In this document: piece after piece, positions 39,898 to 48,642 of the stretch
Position numbering within the stretch: the stretch's first letter is position 1
Layout of the letters: the number at the start of each line of letters is the position of its first letter
Assembly: GCF_005048855.1 (NCBI RefSeq)
Contig: NZ_SUME01000006.1
Coordinates: forward strand, 124,001-188,000
Source: Sphingobacterium olei
Lineage (GTDB): Bacteria > Bacteroidota > Bacteroidia > Sphingobacteriales > Sphingobacteriaceae
DNA length: 64,000 nucleotides
Reading direction: 5' to 3'
Notes under the pieces: model-generated
Databases searched by the model: none
Told to the model about the DNA's origin: nothing
What the model saw: the letters and a program-made list of their open reading frames with translations, nothing else
Made by a program: the position numbers and the translations under genes

Positions 39898-41869
39898 TGC
39901 TGTATTTTAAAATATAATCAACTTTCAAGTGTTGGATTGCCCGCGAAAAGAGCTCCTTTAAAAAGAAATATTCATCTGTGTTGTATACGGCTTTATTCAA
40001 AGAAAGATTCTGCTGTACCATCAAAACATTGTCATCTATACTGTTTTTGTAAACGTATCGTGCCGCCCCGTCGGGGAGGGTGAGGTTCGCTGCCTTTGGA
40101 CTGGATTGGACGGTGACTCCTTCGGGCAGGATAATGCTGAAATGGTGTCGCTCTTCCCGTTGTGATCCGAGGTCTACGGGATATGTCCGTTCATCTAAGT
40201 TAAACGGATTCCGTGTGATGCGGTCGATGAAGATGGGGTTAAGGTTAAAGACCGAATTAGACCGAATATCGGTGCTCCCTACGTCGACTATTACATCAAA
40301 CTGCTCGGATAGTAGAAGATCCGGATTCTCCAGGTTCTGTATGTCTATATTTGCCAATGACATATTTGTCAGTCGCTCATCTAATTTTTCTTCGTACTCT
40401 TCAATGGATGGGTACCTTAGTATTTCTTTTCTTTTGCGCAGTGCATCCAAACCATCGTAGGTGATGGTCAGGCTGCCAATTAATTTTCCAGAAAGATCTA
40501 ATTTGCCACTGAAAGAATAAGCGGTCAGGGATTTAGTCTTGTTTTCCAAGGGAATCCATTCGGATGATTTTCGTGAATAAATGATGCGGCCTCTTTCATT
40601 TATGCAGCGTAAAGGCAACTCGCCAAAACTGAGCAAATTTTCACTGGCATCGGCTAGTATCGTTTCGTTGCCGGTTTTGATGCCCGCAATGACATAGTTA
40701 AAATCGGTTAAAACGGGATGTAGCGGATTTGGGAGGCTGTTTTCACGCGTGGAAACCAGTATGGGATAGGCTTCTATATTTGCTGCATTTAAGGCCGCTA
40801 TAAGGGAGAGATTCAGATCGGCAACATTGCCTGATCTTTTTTCATAACTTTCTTCTACGCCGAACTGACTGTATTTCCCGTACATGTTATTCCATTTTAT
40901 TCTGCTTTGTATATGGGAATAAATTAACTTGGCTTTTGCGTGTACGTCTTTTTGAGATAGTATGGAGTCGGGGAGGATTCCAAGAAAAAATTTGGTCTTT
41001 TTTATCTGGCCACCAAAATCCTTCTCAGTCATCAATTCACGGTCTACGTCGCTCCATTTTTTCGTATAGGTTTGTTTCGAACCATTTAAATGCTGCGCTT
41101 CTTCCATTTCAAAATTGATGGAAGAAATGTAGTTTTGCGGAGATAACATATAGTCCTCTTCTTCAAAGGCGGGTATGTTTTTCATGGAGTAAGTCAATTC
41201 AGAACAATCGGCTTTTGCTCCTCCGACCCGAAAACATTCCCGCAGTACTTTGGATTTTACATCTTCCAATTTCAGGGCTCCCCGAAGGGTCACATTGTAT
41301 TTGTACAATGCCGGAATTATTGCGGTATAAGTACTTTTAAGTTTTGGAATATCGGATTGAAATTCCCAGTTTCTATAATTGAAAATATTGGGCGATATAA
41401 TAGTATATTCAATATCAATGACTGATCCTTCGCGTACATCAGGCAAGGTGAATTTGCTTAGTTTTACGTATGGTGTTTTATTTTCGCTATAGATATCTTT
41501 ACTCTTCAGTTCCGAAATGCTAATTTTATTTTCTGTTAGGTTGTAAGTTTTGGCTTTTACATCTTCTATCGTCTCGAAGTCTCCTCCATATTTATAAAGG
41601 GGAAGGGAGAAGTTAGCCTTGTCGTATCCTTCTTTTTTGTTTATTTTAATTCGAATCGCATAGCGGTGCAGGACGCGAATAGACCGCTCTGCTTCTACAA
41701 GGTCTACCGTTGTTTTCCCCAATTCTGATATGACTACAGCGCGTGCATTGCTGTCGAGCTGTGTGTAATCCACTGAAAAATCACTGTGTCTAATTGGATC
41801 AAGTTCGACAAACTGTCCAAAAGAAAAATGGCCAAATAATATTCCTAAAAGGAGAAGTATAATCCTCAT
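39890..41869 (-). CDS. Secreted DUF3857/transglutaminase-like protein (catalytic Cys and His missing)
   Basis: A 659-residue paralogue of the downstream gene: signal peptide (1-18), DUF3857 domain, transglutaminase-like fold and a C-terminal beta domain. Where active members have G-D-C, this one reads RSGNVADLNLSL, without Cys. The expected catalytic His region reads DFNYVIAGI, without His, although the Asp-containing LADAS segment remains. It is therefore probably a pseudo-enzyme with a binding or regulatory role, perhaps partnering the active neighbour. It is the first gene of the pair. Confidence 0.82.
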   Translation of the reverse strand: MRIILLLLGILFGHFSFGQFVELDPIRHSDFSVDYTQLDSNARAVVISELGKTTVDLVEAERSIRVLHRYAIRIKINKKEGYDKANFSLPLYKYGGDFETIEDVKAKTYNLTENKISISELKSKDIYSENKTPYVKLSKFTLPDVREGSVIDIEYTIISPNIFNYRNWEFQSDIPKLKSTYTAIIPALYKYNVTLRGALKLEDVKSKVLRECFRVGGAKADCSELTYSMKNIPAFEEEDYMLSPQNYISSINFEMEEAQHLNGSKQTYTKKWSDVDRELMTEKDFGGQIKKTKFFLGILPDSILSQKDVHAKAKLIYSHIQSRIKWNNMYGKYSQFGVEESYEKRSGNVADLNLSLIAALNAANIEAYPILVSTRENSLPNPLHPVLTDFNYVIAGIKTGNETILADASENLLSFGELPLRCINERGRIIYSRKSSEWIPLENKTKSLTAYSFSGKLDLSGKLIGSLTITYDGLDALRKRKEILRYPSIEEYEEKLDERLTNMSLANIDIQNLENPDLLLSEQFDVIVDVGSTDIRSNSVFNLNPIFIDRITRNPFNLDERTYPVDLGSQREERHHFSIILPEGVTVQSSPKAANLTLPDGAARYVYKNSIDDNVLMVQQNLSLNKAVYNTDEYFFLKELFSRAIQHLKVDYILKYSNE

Positions 41870-41937
41870 ACGGGGTTCAACAAAAGTTAATAATGAGGAG
41901 GTAAGATAGAAATTATTTATCGGCCAAACAAGAAGTT

Positions 41938-43716
41938 CTAGTCTACACTTTGAAGTAATTGCATTTCATGGAGTTCAGCATATACACCTGCTAATGCCAG
42001 TAACTCATTGTGATCGCCTTCTTCAACAATTCTACCGTTGTCAAGGACAATAATATGATCTGCGTTTTTTATCGTAGAAACGCGGTGTGCAATAAAAATA
42101 GAAGTTTTTCCCTTCATGATACGACCGAGATTGTGCAATATTTCTTCTTCGGTTTTGGTGTCTACGGCAGATAGGCAATCGTCAAATATTAATATTTCTG
42201 GATCCTTAGCTAGGGCCCGGGCGATAGAAACACGTTGTTTTTGGCCTCCTGACAGGGTGATGCCTCTTTCGCCAATATGTGTTTGGAATCCTTCATCAAA
42301 AGCCATGATATTTTCATAGACTGCCGCATCTTTCGCAGCTTGTTCTATGCGTTCATCTTCACATTCGTCTAATCCGAAAGCAATATTATTCGCAATAGTA
42401 TCGGAGAATAGGAACACCTGCTGCGGTACGAATCCCACTTGCTGACGTAAGTTTTTAAAGTCGTACTGCTCAATAGCCGTATCATCATATTCGATTGTTC
42501 CTTGATCGGCATCGTACATGCGGAGCAATAAATTAGCTAAAGTCGATTTGCCAGAGCCTGTTTTGCCAATTACGGCTAGGGTTTTTCCGGCAGGAATATG
42601 TACACTCAGATTGTCAATAGCCTTTATTCCTGTTTCTGGATAGGTAAAGGAAAGATTTTCTATAACGATATCGCCATGTAAAGTCCGGTTGACCATACCG
42701 TTTTTTATTTCGGGCTCTGTTTTTAAGAATTCATTGATTCGTTTTTGTGAAGCAGCCGCTCGCTGAATGAGGGAAGTAACCCATGCTAAAGACATAGCAG
42801 GAAAAGTCAGCTGATTCACATACATGATAAATTCGGCAATGTTGCCGGCCGTAATGGTTCCCTTATTTACTTCAATCCCTCCGATATACACGGTGATAAT
42901 TGTGCTGAATCCCACTAAAAAAATAATTAAAGGAAAGAAAACAGCTTGTATACGGACTAAATCGAGGGATGTATTGCGGTATATGTTACTCTCTTTTGCA
43001 AATTCATCCATTTTATCTCCTTCGCGATTATAGGTCTTTATTACACGGATACCGGAAAATGTCTCCTGTACAAAAGAAGATAATTTGGAAAGCTGAGCCT
43101 GAATGCGTGTACTCCTTTTGTTTATGATGCGATTTACAAATAAAATAATGACGGATATAATAGGGATAGGTAATAATGCGTATGTGGCCAAGGTAGGATT
43201 AACATCGTACATGGCGTAGATAATCATAATGGAAAGTACAATGGTGTTAATGGCGTACATAATAGCCGGACCAAGATAATTTCTTACCTGATTCACATCT
43301 TCTGTAGCTCTATTCATTAGGTCTCCAGTATTATTTTTTCTGAAAAACGAAAAATCTAAATCTTGATAATGTGCATAAATCTCATTTTTTAAATCGTACT
43401 CTATACGTCTTGAGGTTAAGATGATAGTTTGACGCATTAAGAATAGAAAAACCCCACGGAGTAATGCGAGTAAAAGTACTACTGCTCCAAAGAAAAGTAA
43501 ACTGCTGCCAAATATATTATAGATGATATCTTGTCTTTCAAAGCCGTTGTATAGTCTGTATAAGTCGATGTTTTCTTTAACCAAATCGAAAGCCTCCCGT
43601 ATTACTTTTGCAGGTAGAATGCCAAAATAATTGGAGATAACAACGAAAATAACACCGGGAACCAAATGCCAACGGTATTTGTAAAAGTATTTATTAAGAT
43701 ATGCGAGTTCTTTCAT
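41938..43716 (-). CDS. ABC transporter, fused permease and ATPase (MsbA/MdlB-like exporter)
   Basis: A 592-residue half-transporter that works as a dimer. Six membrane helices (about 20-330) precede a nucleotide-binding domain with Walker A GKTGSGKST, Q-loop GFVPQQVFLFS, signature LSGGQKQRVSIARAL, Walker B ILIFDDCLSAVD and the H-loop IAHRVST. The sequence pattern is that of multidrug or lipid exporters (MsbA, MdlAB, LmrA), and the substrate cannot be decided. It is transcribed from a promoter of the extended class and is divergent from the leucine dehydrogenase homologue. Confidence 0.93.
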   Translation of the reverse strand: MKELAYLNKYFYKYRWHLVPGVIFVVISNYFGILPAKVIREAFDLVKENIDLYRLYNGFERQDIIYNIFGSSLLFFGAVVLLLALLRGVFLFLMRQTIILTSRRIEYDLKNEIYAHYQDLDFSFFRKNNTGDLMNRATEDVNQVRNYLGPAIMYAINTIVLSIMIIYAMYDVNPTLATYALLPIPIISVIILFVNRIINKRSTRIQAQLSKLSSFVQETFSGIRVIKTYNREGDKMDEFAKESNIYRNTSLDLVRIQAVFFPLIIFLVGFSTIITVYIGGIEVNKGTITAGNIAEFIMYVNQLTFPAMSLAWVTSLIQRAAASQKRINEFLKTEPEIKNGMVNRTLHGDIVIENLSFTYPETGIKAIDNLSVHIPAGKTLAVIGKTGSGKSTLANLLLRMYDADQGTIEYDDTAIEQYDFKNLRQQVGFVPQQVFLFSDTIANNIAFGLDECEDERIEQAAKDAAVYENIMAFDEGFQTHIGERGITLSGGQKQRVSIARALAKDPEILIFDDCLSAVDTKTEEEILHNLGRIMKGKTSIFIAHRVSTIKNADHIIVLDNGRIVEEGDHNELLALAGVYAELHEMQLLQSVD

Positions 43717-43732
43717 TTGTGCTTTAAGATTA

Positions 43733-43740
43733 CAAACTTA
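43733..43740 (-). promoter_or_regulatory. -7 box of the ABC exporter (TAAGTTTG)
   Basis: On the minus strand, CAATTTATC directly precedes TAAGTTTG, as in the extended class. The -33 position reads TTT rather than TTG. Confidence 0.6.
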
Positions 43741-43863
43741 GATAAATTGCTTTGCATAAAAAAGCAGTTGTTTTTTATGGTGTGTTTTCTTTCTGCAATA
43801 TTCATTCATGCTGGCATAGATATTTTATGTTTGAATAATTACATTGAAGAAGGATTTTATTTG

Positions 43864-43871
43864 TATTTTTG
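43864..43871 (+). promoter_or_regulatory. -7 box of the leucine dehydrogenase homologue (TATTTTTG)
   Basis: A TAnnTTTG match 38 nt before the ATG, with TTG 17 nt further upstream, a slightly short spacing. Confidence 0.5.
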
Positions 43872-43908
43872 CAAAGTCATAAAGCGACCATAATTTGTAT
43901 TATTAGAT

Positions 43909-44976
43909 ATGCAAAATACTTCTATTTTTGATTTAATGCGTCCTTTAGGACACCAAAATCTTTTCTTTTGCAATGATCCGGAGATTGGATTGAAGGCGAT
44001 TGTAGCTATTCACGATACAACATTAGGTCCTGCGATCGGTGGCGTACGGATGTTGCCGTATGCGTCAGAAGAGGAAGCTATTGATGACGCGTTGCGCCTG
44101 TCGCAGGCGATCACATACAAGGCGTCTTTAGCCGGATTAAATTTAGGAGGAGGCTGCGCTATTATTATCGGTAATAATAGAACAGATAAAACGGAAGTGT
44201 TGATGCGTCGTTTTGGGAAATTTATTGAAGGTCTAAATGGAAACTTTATTGCTTCTATTGATGTAGGTACTTCTCAAAAGGATTTAGAATATATTCATGC
44301 GGAAACTAGTTACGTTGCAGGTCTACCTACCGCTCTTAATGGGGGAGGGGACACTACGGTTTTTGCTGCGAAAGGTGTTTTTTACGGTATTAAAGCCGCT
44401 ATCAAAGAACTTTACGGCGATGATTCTTTAGCTGGGCGTAAGGTTGCCGTACAAGGTGTAGGAAGTGTAGGCGAACAATTAGTGGCCATGTTGCGTGCAG
44501 AAAATGCGCGGGTTTATGTGTCGGATATGACCGAAGAACGTAAAATGAAGATTGCAGCGAAGTACAAAGCTGAACCTATTCAGTATTCGACAAGTTATGA
44601 GTTGGATGTAGATGTGTATGCTCCATGTGCGCTTGGCGGAACTGTCAATACGGAGACAATTCCAAAGATGCGTTGTAAAATTATAGCGGGCTCAGCAAAC
44701 AATCAATTAAAAGATGAAAAGGCTGATATTCAGGCGCTAAGAGATCACAATATTCTCTATACGCCAGATTTCTTGATTAATTCAGGTGCGTTAATCAGTT
44801 GTTTCTCCGAATTGGAAGGGTATGGTGTTGAGCGTACTGAATCTTTGATTAGAAATATTTATAGCGCCACCCGACATGTAATTCAAAAATCCCGAGAAGA
44901 AGGAATTACTACGTTTGAAGCTGCTCAACAAATTGCAGAGAGCCGTATTAAGGATATCGGGAAATTAAAAAGATAA
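43909..44976 (+). CDS. Leucine/amino-acid dehydrogenase homologue with catalytic Lys replaced
   Basis: A 355-residue member of the Glu/Leu/Phe/Val dehydrogenase family. The N-terminal domain aligns well with Bacillus leucine dehydrogenase (AIVAIHDTTLGPAIGGVRM, ITYKASLAGLNLGGG), and the Rossmann domain has the GVGSVG dinucleotide motif. The substrate-binding Lys is kept (K71), but the catalytic Lys that follows GGG in leucine dehydrogenases is Cys (C83 in LNLGGGCAIIIG). The usual Pro-Ser-Pro stretch before AxGV is also altered (GGGDTTVFAAKGV). Oxidative deamination is therefore doubtful. It lies 48 bp upstream of nusB and may be cotranscribed. Confidence 0.85.
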   Translation: MQNTSIFDLMRPLGHQNLFFCNDPEIGLKAIVAIHDTTLGPAIGGVRMLPYASEEEAIDDALRLSQAITYKASLAGLNLGGGCAIIIGNNRTDKTEVLMRRFGKFIEGLNGNFIASIDVGTSQKDLEYIHAETSYVAGLPTALNGGGDTTVFAAKGVFYGIKAAIKELYGDDSLAGRKVAVQGVGSVGEQLVAMLRAENARVYVSDMTEERKMKIAAKYKAEPIQYSTSYELDVDVYAPCALGGTVNTETIPKMRCKIIAGSANNQLKDEKADIQALRDHNILYTPDFLINSGALISCFSELEGYGVERTESLIRNIYSATRHVIQKSREEGITTFEAAQQIAESRIKDIGKLKR

Positions 44977-45024
44977 TAAATACAAAAATCGTTCTTTATT
45001 CAAACAATCGTTCTTTAAATAAAT

Positions 45025-45972
45025 ATGCTTAATAGAAGACACCTTAGGGTGAAAGTAATGCAGACGCTTTATGCGTATAGCTTGTCAGAAGATAAACAAG
45101 TTAAAGATTTTCAAAAGGCGCTTTTCAAAAGTGTTGAAGAAGTAAGTGAAATGTACATTTGGACGCTGAATTTATTGGATGAAGTGGCTGAATACGTGGT
45201 ATTGGATGCTGAAAGTCGTGCTGCAAAATTTTTACCGACAGAAAAGGATAAAATCCTTACTACCAAATTAAACACGAATACTTTTATTGAATCGCTCCGT
45301 CAGAATCGTGAATACCTGGAGCTGGTCAAAAAATATAAGGTATCTTGGGAGTTTGATCCTGAGATTGTTCGCTCGATATTTGCGCAGTTGAAGGATTCGG
45401 AAGCTTATTTGGAATACCTATCCGGCGATGATCGCAGTATCGGAGGAGAGAAGGATATCATTAAATATATCTTTAAAAAAATCATCCTTAAAACGGTAGA
45501 AATTGAACAGGTTTTCGAAGAAAAATTTATCAATTGGTCGGTAGATAAGGAAGTTCTTCAAGCGATGGTTGCTAAGACATTCAAAAATTTTAGTTCGGAA
45601 AATCCATCACAGAATAAATTAGCAGATTTAACACCTAGTTGGGATGAAGACAGCGAGTTTATTGAGGAGTTATTGAAGACAACTATCCGTTACACGCCGG
45701 AGTATCAACAACTCATATCGGATAAAACAAAAAATTGGGAGGCAGATCGTATCGCGTTGATGGATACTTTGTTAATGCGTATGGCTATCAGTGAATTGAT
45801 AAATTTTCCAAGTATCCCCGTGAAAGTGACGATAAATGAGTATATTGAGTTGTCTAAATCTTTTAGTACGCTAAAAAGTAATACATTTATAAATGGTATA
45901 CTGGACAAAATTTTAGCGGACTTGACTAAACAAGGCCGTATCCGCAAGGTCGGTCGGGGATTAAAAGATTAG
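45025..45972 (+). CDS. nusB: Transcription antitermination factor NusB
   Basis: An RNA-binding factor for rRNA antitermination, working with NusE (S10). The 315-residue length is about twice the E. coli protein and typical of Bacteroidota: the N-terminal RRHLRVKVMQTLYA matches, a long helical insert follows, and the classical NusB C-terminal half lies at about 210-300 (DRIALMDTLLMRMAISELINFPSIPVKVTINEYIELSKSF). A 12-bp direct repeat (AATCGTTCTTTA at 44987 and 45006) sits just upstream of the start. The gene begins a run of same-strand genes to 49.6 kb. Confidence 0.93.
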   Translation: MLNRRHLRVKVMQTLYAYSLSEDKQVKDFQKALFKSVEEVSEMYIWTLNLLDEVAEYVVLDAESRAAKFLPTEKDKILTTKLNTNTFIESLRQNREYLELVKKYKVSWEFDPEIVRSIFAQLKDSEAYLEYLSGDDRSIGGEKDIIKYIFKKIILKTVEIEQVFEEKFINWSVDKEVLQAMVAKTFKNFSSENPSQNKLADLTPSWDEDSEFIEELLKTTIRYTPEYQQLISDKTKNWEADRIALMDTLLMRMAISELINFPSIPVKVTINEYIELSKSFSTLKSNTFINGILDKILADLTKQGRIRKVGRGLKD

Positions 45973-46013
45973 TATATATGTATCTACGTGTCTGTGAGCT
46001 GCGGATACAAGGA

Positions 46014-46083
46014 ATCATATGAAATATCCATGTAGCAGAACTGCACAAACACGAATGAATATGGTTTGGATATTCCATATGAT
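46014..46083 (+). other. Long imperfect hairpin between nusB and the DUF1573 gene
   Basis: ATCATATGAAATATCCA (from 46014) pairs with TGGATATTCCATATGAT (to 46083) with two mismatches over 17 bp, enclosing 36 nt that contain a smaller GCAGAACTGC stem. No U run follows on the plus strand, so it is not a typical terminator. It may affect processing or expression of the downstream genes. Confidence 0.45.
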
Positions 46084-46135
46084 AATTAAAAAAACAAATA
46101 TATACATATGAATAATAAATATAATTAGTATACGG

Positions 46136-46594
46136 ATGAAATTAAAACAATTGGGTATAGGTCTCGCTGCAGTCGTTTTCTTCGCAGCTTGTAACAATCA
46201 ACCAAAGACAGATGAAGCAAGTAAAGTGGATCCTGCCGAAGTGGTCACGCCTACGGAGAACACCGAGCCGTTGTCTGGTAAAGGTAAGATCGAATTTGAA
46301 GAAGATGCTTTTGACTTTGGTACTATTAAGGAAGGCGAAGTGGTGAATCATGTCTTTAAATTTAAAAATACGGGTGAAGAGCCTGTTATCCTTTCTGCGG
46401 TAAGTGCTTCATGTGGATGTACGACTCCGGATTATACGAAAGATCCGATATTACCTGGGAAAGAAGGTGAGATAAAAGTGAGCTTTAATAGTCAAGGACA
46501 AGTCGGGACCCAACAAAAAATAGTTACGGTGAGTTCTAATGCTATGAATAAAGTAACTACGGTCCAAATTAAAGGCGCGGTAGTAGAAAAATAA
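46136..46594 (+). CDS. DUF1573 lipoprotein
   Basis: A 152-residue lipoprotein with lipobox FFAAC (Cys19), an acidic Thr/Glu linker (20-50), and a single immunoglobulin-like DUF1573 domain (about 52-150): FDFGTIKEGEVVNHVFKFKNTG, ASCGCTTPDYTKDPILPG, and GEIKVSFNSQGQVG. The CGC pair is characteristic of the family. The function is unknown. It lies directly upstream of yajC, an arrangement common in Bacteroidota, and may be linked to protein export at the envelope. Confidence 0.9.
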   Translation: MKLKQLGIGLAAVVFFAACNNQPKTDEASKVDPAEVVTPTENTEPLSGKGKIEFEEDAFDFGTIKEGEVVNHVFKFKNTGEEPVILSAVSASCGCTTPDYTKDPILPGKEGEIKVSFNSQGQVGTQQKIVTVSSNAMNKVTTVQIKGAVVEK

Positions 46595-46622
46595 ATAAGT
46601 AATCAATTAAAAAGAACAAATA

Positions 46623-46946
46623 ATGTTAACAGTTTTATTACAAGCAGCAACAGGTGGAAGCAGTATATATAGCTTCTTACCAATGATTTTAATCGTCGTG
46701 GTATTTTATTTCTTCATGATCAGACCGCAAATGAAGAAGCAAAAGGATCACAAAAAATATATCGAAGAACTAGGGGTGAATTCAAAGATAGTAACTACGG
46801 CAGGTATTCACGGAAGAATCGTGGAAGTGAGTGACACGACGTTTTTGGTTGATGTAGGTTCTGGTGTGAAAATGCGTTTTGACAAATCGGCGGTCTCTTT
46901 AGAAGCATCGCGTTTGGCAAATGGAGAAGGCGCGAAAAAAGCGTAA
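46623..46946 (+). CDS. yajC: Preprotein translocase subunit YajC
   Basis: A 107-residue accessory protein of the SecDF-YajC complex. It has one membrane helix (FLPMILIVVVFYFFMIRPQ, ending in the conserved MIRPQ.KKQ signature) followed by a small cytoplasmic beta-domain (VTTAGIHGRIVEVSDTTFLVDVGSGVKMRFDKSAV). It is preceded by the DUF1573 gene with 28 bp between and followed by a terminator. No secDF gene is adjacent. Confidence 0.96.
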   Translation: MLTVLLQAATGGSSIYSFLPMILIVVVFYFFMIRPQMKKQKDHKKYIEELGVNSKIVTTAGIHGRIVEVSDTTFLVDVGSGVKMRFDKSAVSLEASRLANGEGAKKA

Positions 46947-46968
46947 TTTATTTTCAAAAGGTATTATT

Positions 46969-47003
46969 CAAAGCCGTTCACTTCTGAATGGCTTTGTTGT
47001 TTT
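46969..47003 (+). terminator. Terminator after yajC
   Basis: CAAAGCCGTTCA pairs with TGAATGGCTTTG (one G-T wobble) around CTTC, followed by TTGTTTT. Confidence 0.8.
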
Positions 47004-47093
47004 ATAGTAGATCGTAGCTTAGATAAATTGTTTAAATTAAACCTTCGTTTTTATTATACTCCTACTTTTTAAGATTGATCCCAGACTATTTAT

Positions 47094-47101
47094 TAACTTT
47101 G
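47094..47101 (+). promoter_or_regulatory. -7 box TAACTTTG abutting the YbbR gene start
   Basis: A perfect TAnnTTTG match ends 4 nt before the ATG at 47106, the same geometry as at lipA. It predicts a leaderless or nearly leaderless transcript. Confidence 0.5.
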
Positions 47102-47105
47102 TGTA

Positions 47106-48053
47106 ATGAAGCAAAGAAGATTTAATAAGAACCAGCGTCGGAAGATTTCGATATTTGTGCGTTGTATTATTATTTCGTTTATTGCTTGGACCTTAATTGC
47201 GATTTCTAATAAATACACCGTTACATTGAAGACCGGAATAGAATATATTAATATTCCCGAAAAAAGAGCTTTTCATCCGCTTCAGTCAGATACAGTCAAC
47301 GTGCGCGTAAAAATGAGTGGTTGGGATCTGTTGTTCAGTAAATTTAATCCGGACAGTTCTAATATCCAGGTGGATCTCAGTAATCTGAAGAGTCGAAACT
47401 TTATTGTGTTCAGTAATCAATTAGGATTTATTAATCGACAATTTCCGGCAAATAAGCAGGTAACTCACGTTGCCCCAGATACGCTTTACTTCGATTTTTC
47501 GAAACAAACCCAGCGGAAAGTGCCTGTAAAAGTGCCTTATAATATCACCTTTCGTAAGCAGTATGGCATCACGGGAGAAACCAGGGTAAATCCGGCATAT
47601 GTTACCATTACAGGCCCATTAGAGGATGTGGCTAATATTGAGTTTTTGGAGACGGATACGATTCGAGGGATACAAATCCAAACGGATGTACGAACGGTAG
47701 CTAATATCAACCGCAATCAACGTACGAATATATCAATTTATCCTACGATTGCAGAAATCGTGATTCCGGTAGGAGAACTTACGGAAAAGGTGATCGAGAT
47801 ACCTTTAAAGATTGAAAATGCCAGAAAATTTACATCTGTACGAACTGTTCCAAGTAAGGTCACCATCACTACCTTGGTGTCATTAAAAGATTATAACAAA
47901 TGGTCTGCCAGGGACTTTGAAGCAGTTGTTGATTTGGAAAGTTGGGTTGAGAATGGTGTCACTAGCCTACCCGTCATATTGACCCAGGTTCCTGATTTTA
48001 GTAAGATTATTAAGATTGAACCGCAAAATGTGGATTTTTTCGTCAGAAAATAA
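47106..48053 (+). CDS. YbbR-domain membrane-anchored protein
   Basis: A 315-residue protein with one N-terminal membrane anchor (about 14-34) and a long extracytoplasmic region of repeated YbbR-type beta domains, recognisable by RKVPVKVPYNITF, VTITGPLEDVANIEFLETDTI and EKVIEIPLKIENA. In Firmicutes a YbbR protein (CdaR) regulates c-di-AMP synthesis, but that link is not shown here. Only the ATG at 47106 fits the frame. The coaE gene starts 4 bp after its stop codon. Confidence 0.85.
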   Translation: MKQRRFNKNQRRKISIFVRCIIISFIAWTLIAISNKYTVTLKTGIEYINIPEKRAFHPLQSDTVNVRVKMSGWDLLFSKFNPDSSNIQVDLSNLKSRNFIVFSNQLGFINRQFPANKQVTHVAPDTLYFDFSKQTQRKVPVKVPYNITFRKQYGITGETRVNPAYVTITGPLEDVANIEFLETDTIRGIQIQTDVRTVANINRNQRTNISIYPTIAEIVIPVGELTEKVIEIPLKIENARKFTSVRTVPSKVTITTLVSLKDYNKWSARDFEAVVDLESWVENGVTSLPVILTQVPDFSKIIKIEPQNVDFFVRK

Positions 48054-48057
48054 TAAC

Positions 48058-48642
48058 ATGTTAAAGATAGGAATAACAGGAGGGATCGGTACTGGGAAAA
48101 GTTTTGTCAGCAAAATTTTTAAAAGTATGGGAGTGCCGTTTTATGATGCAGATAAGGAAGCGAAAGATATTATGACTAAAAGTGATATCGTGCGTCGAGG
48201 TTTGATTGATGCATTTGGATCTGAAACCTATCGTGAAGATGGCGCGTTAAACCGAAAATGGTTAGCTGATAAGGTGTTTAAAGACCCTGAGAAGCTTCAA
48301 GTATTAAATGGGATTGTTCACCCTGTTGTAATCCAAAGTGCTGTGGATTGGGCAGAAAAACAAAAGGGCGCATATAGCCTTAAAGAAGCTGCCCTACTTT
48401 ACGAAAGCGGTTCTTACCAATCTTTGGATTATACGATTTTAGTTGCTGCCCCATTGGAACTGCGTATAAAAAGAGTGATGAAACGAGACAATGTATCGGA
48501 GGAAGAGGTATTGGATAGGATGAGTAGACAGATGTCTGAAGAAGAGAAGAAAGGGTATGCAGATTTTATTGTTGTTAATGATGAAATTGCTCCTTTGCTG
48601 CCGCAGGTATTGGCCATTCACCATAAGTTAATGGAGAAGTAA
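48058..48642 (+). CDS. coaE: Dephospho-CoA kinase
   Basis: The last enzyme of coenzyme A synthesis, phosphorylating the 3'-OH of dephospho-CoA. The 194-residue protein has a P-loop GITGGIGTGKS at the N-terminus, the PFYDADKEAKDIM segment with the conserved Asp, and LVAAPLELRIKRVMKRD. The open frame can be extended to 48016, but the ATG at 48058 gives the normal start directly before the P-loop strand. Its stop overlaps the next start in a TAATG arrangement. Confidence 0.95.
   Translation: MLKIGITGGIGTGKSFVSKIFKSMGVPFYDADKEAKDIMTKSDIVRRGLIDAFGSETYREDGALNRKWLADKVFKDPEKLQVLNGIVHPVVIQSAVDWAEKQKGAYSLKEAALLYESGSYQSLDYTILVAAPLELRIKRVMKRDNVSEEEVLDRMSRQMSEEEKKGYADFIVVNDEIAPLLPQVLAIHHKLMEK

Noticed and set aside
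44987..45017. Direct repeat AATCGTTCTTTA before nusB
   Set aside because: Only two short copies 19 bp apart in A/T-rich DNA; not enough to propose a binding site.
48016..48057. Upstream start for coaE overlapping the YbbR gene
   Set aside because: It would add 14 residues not found in the family; the ATG at 48058 precedes the P-loop directly.
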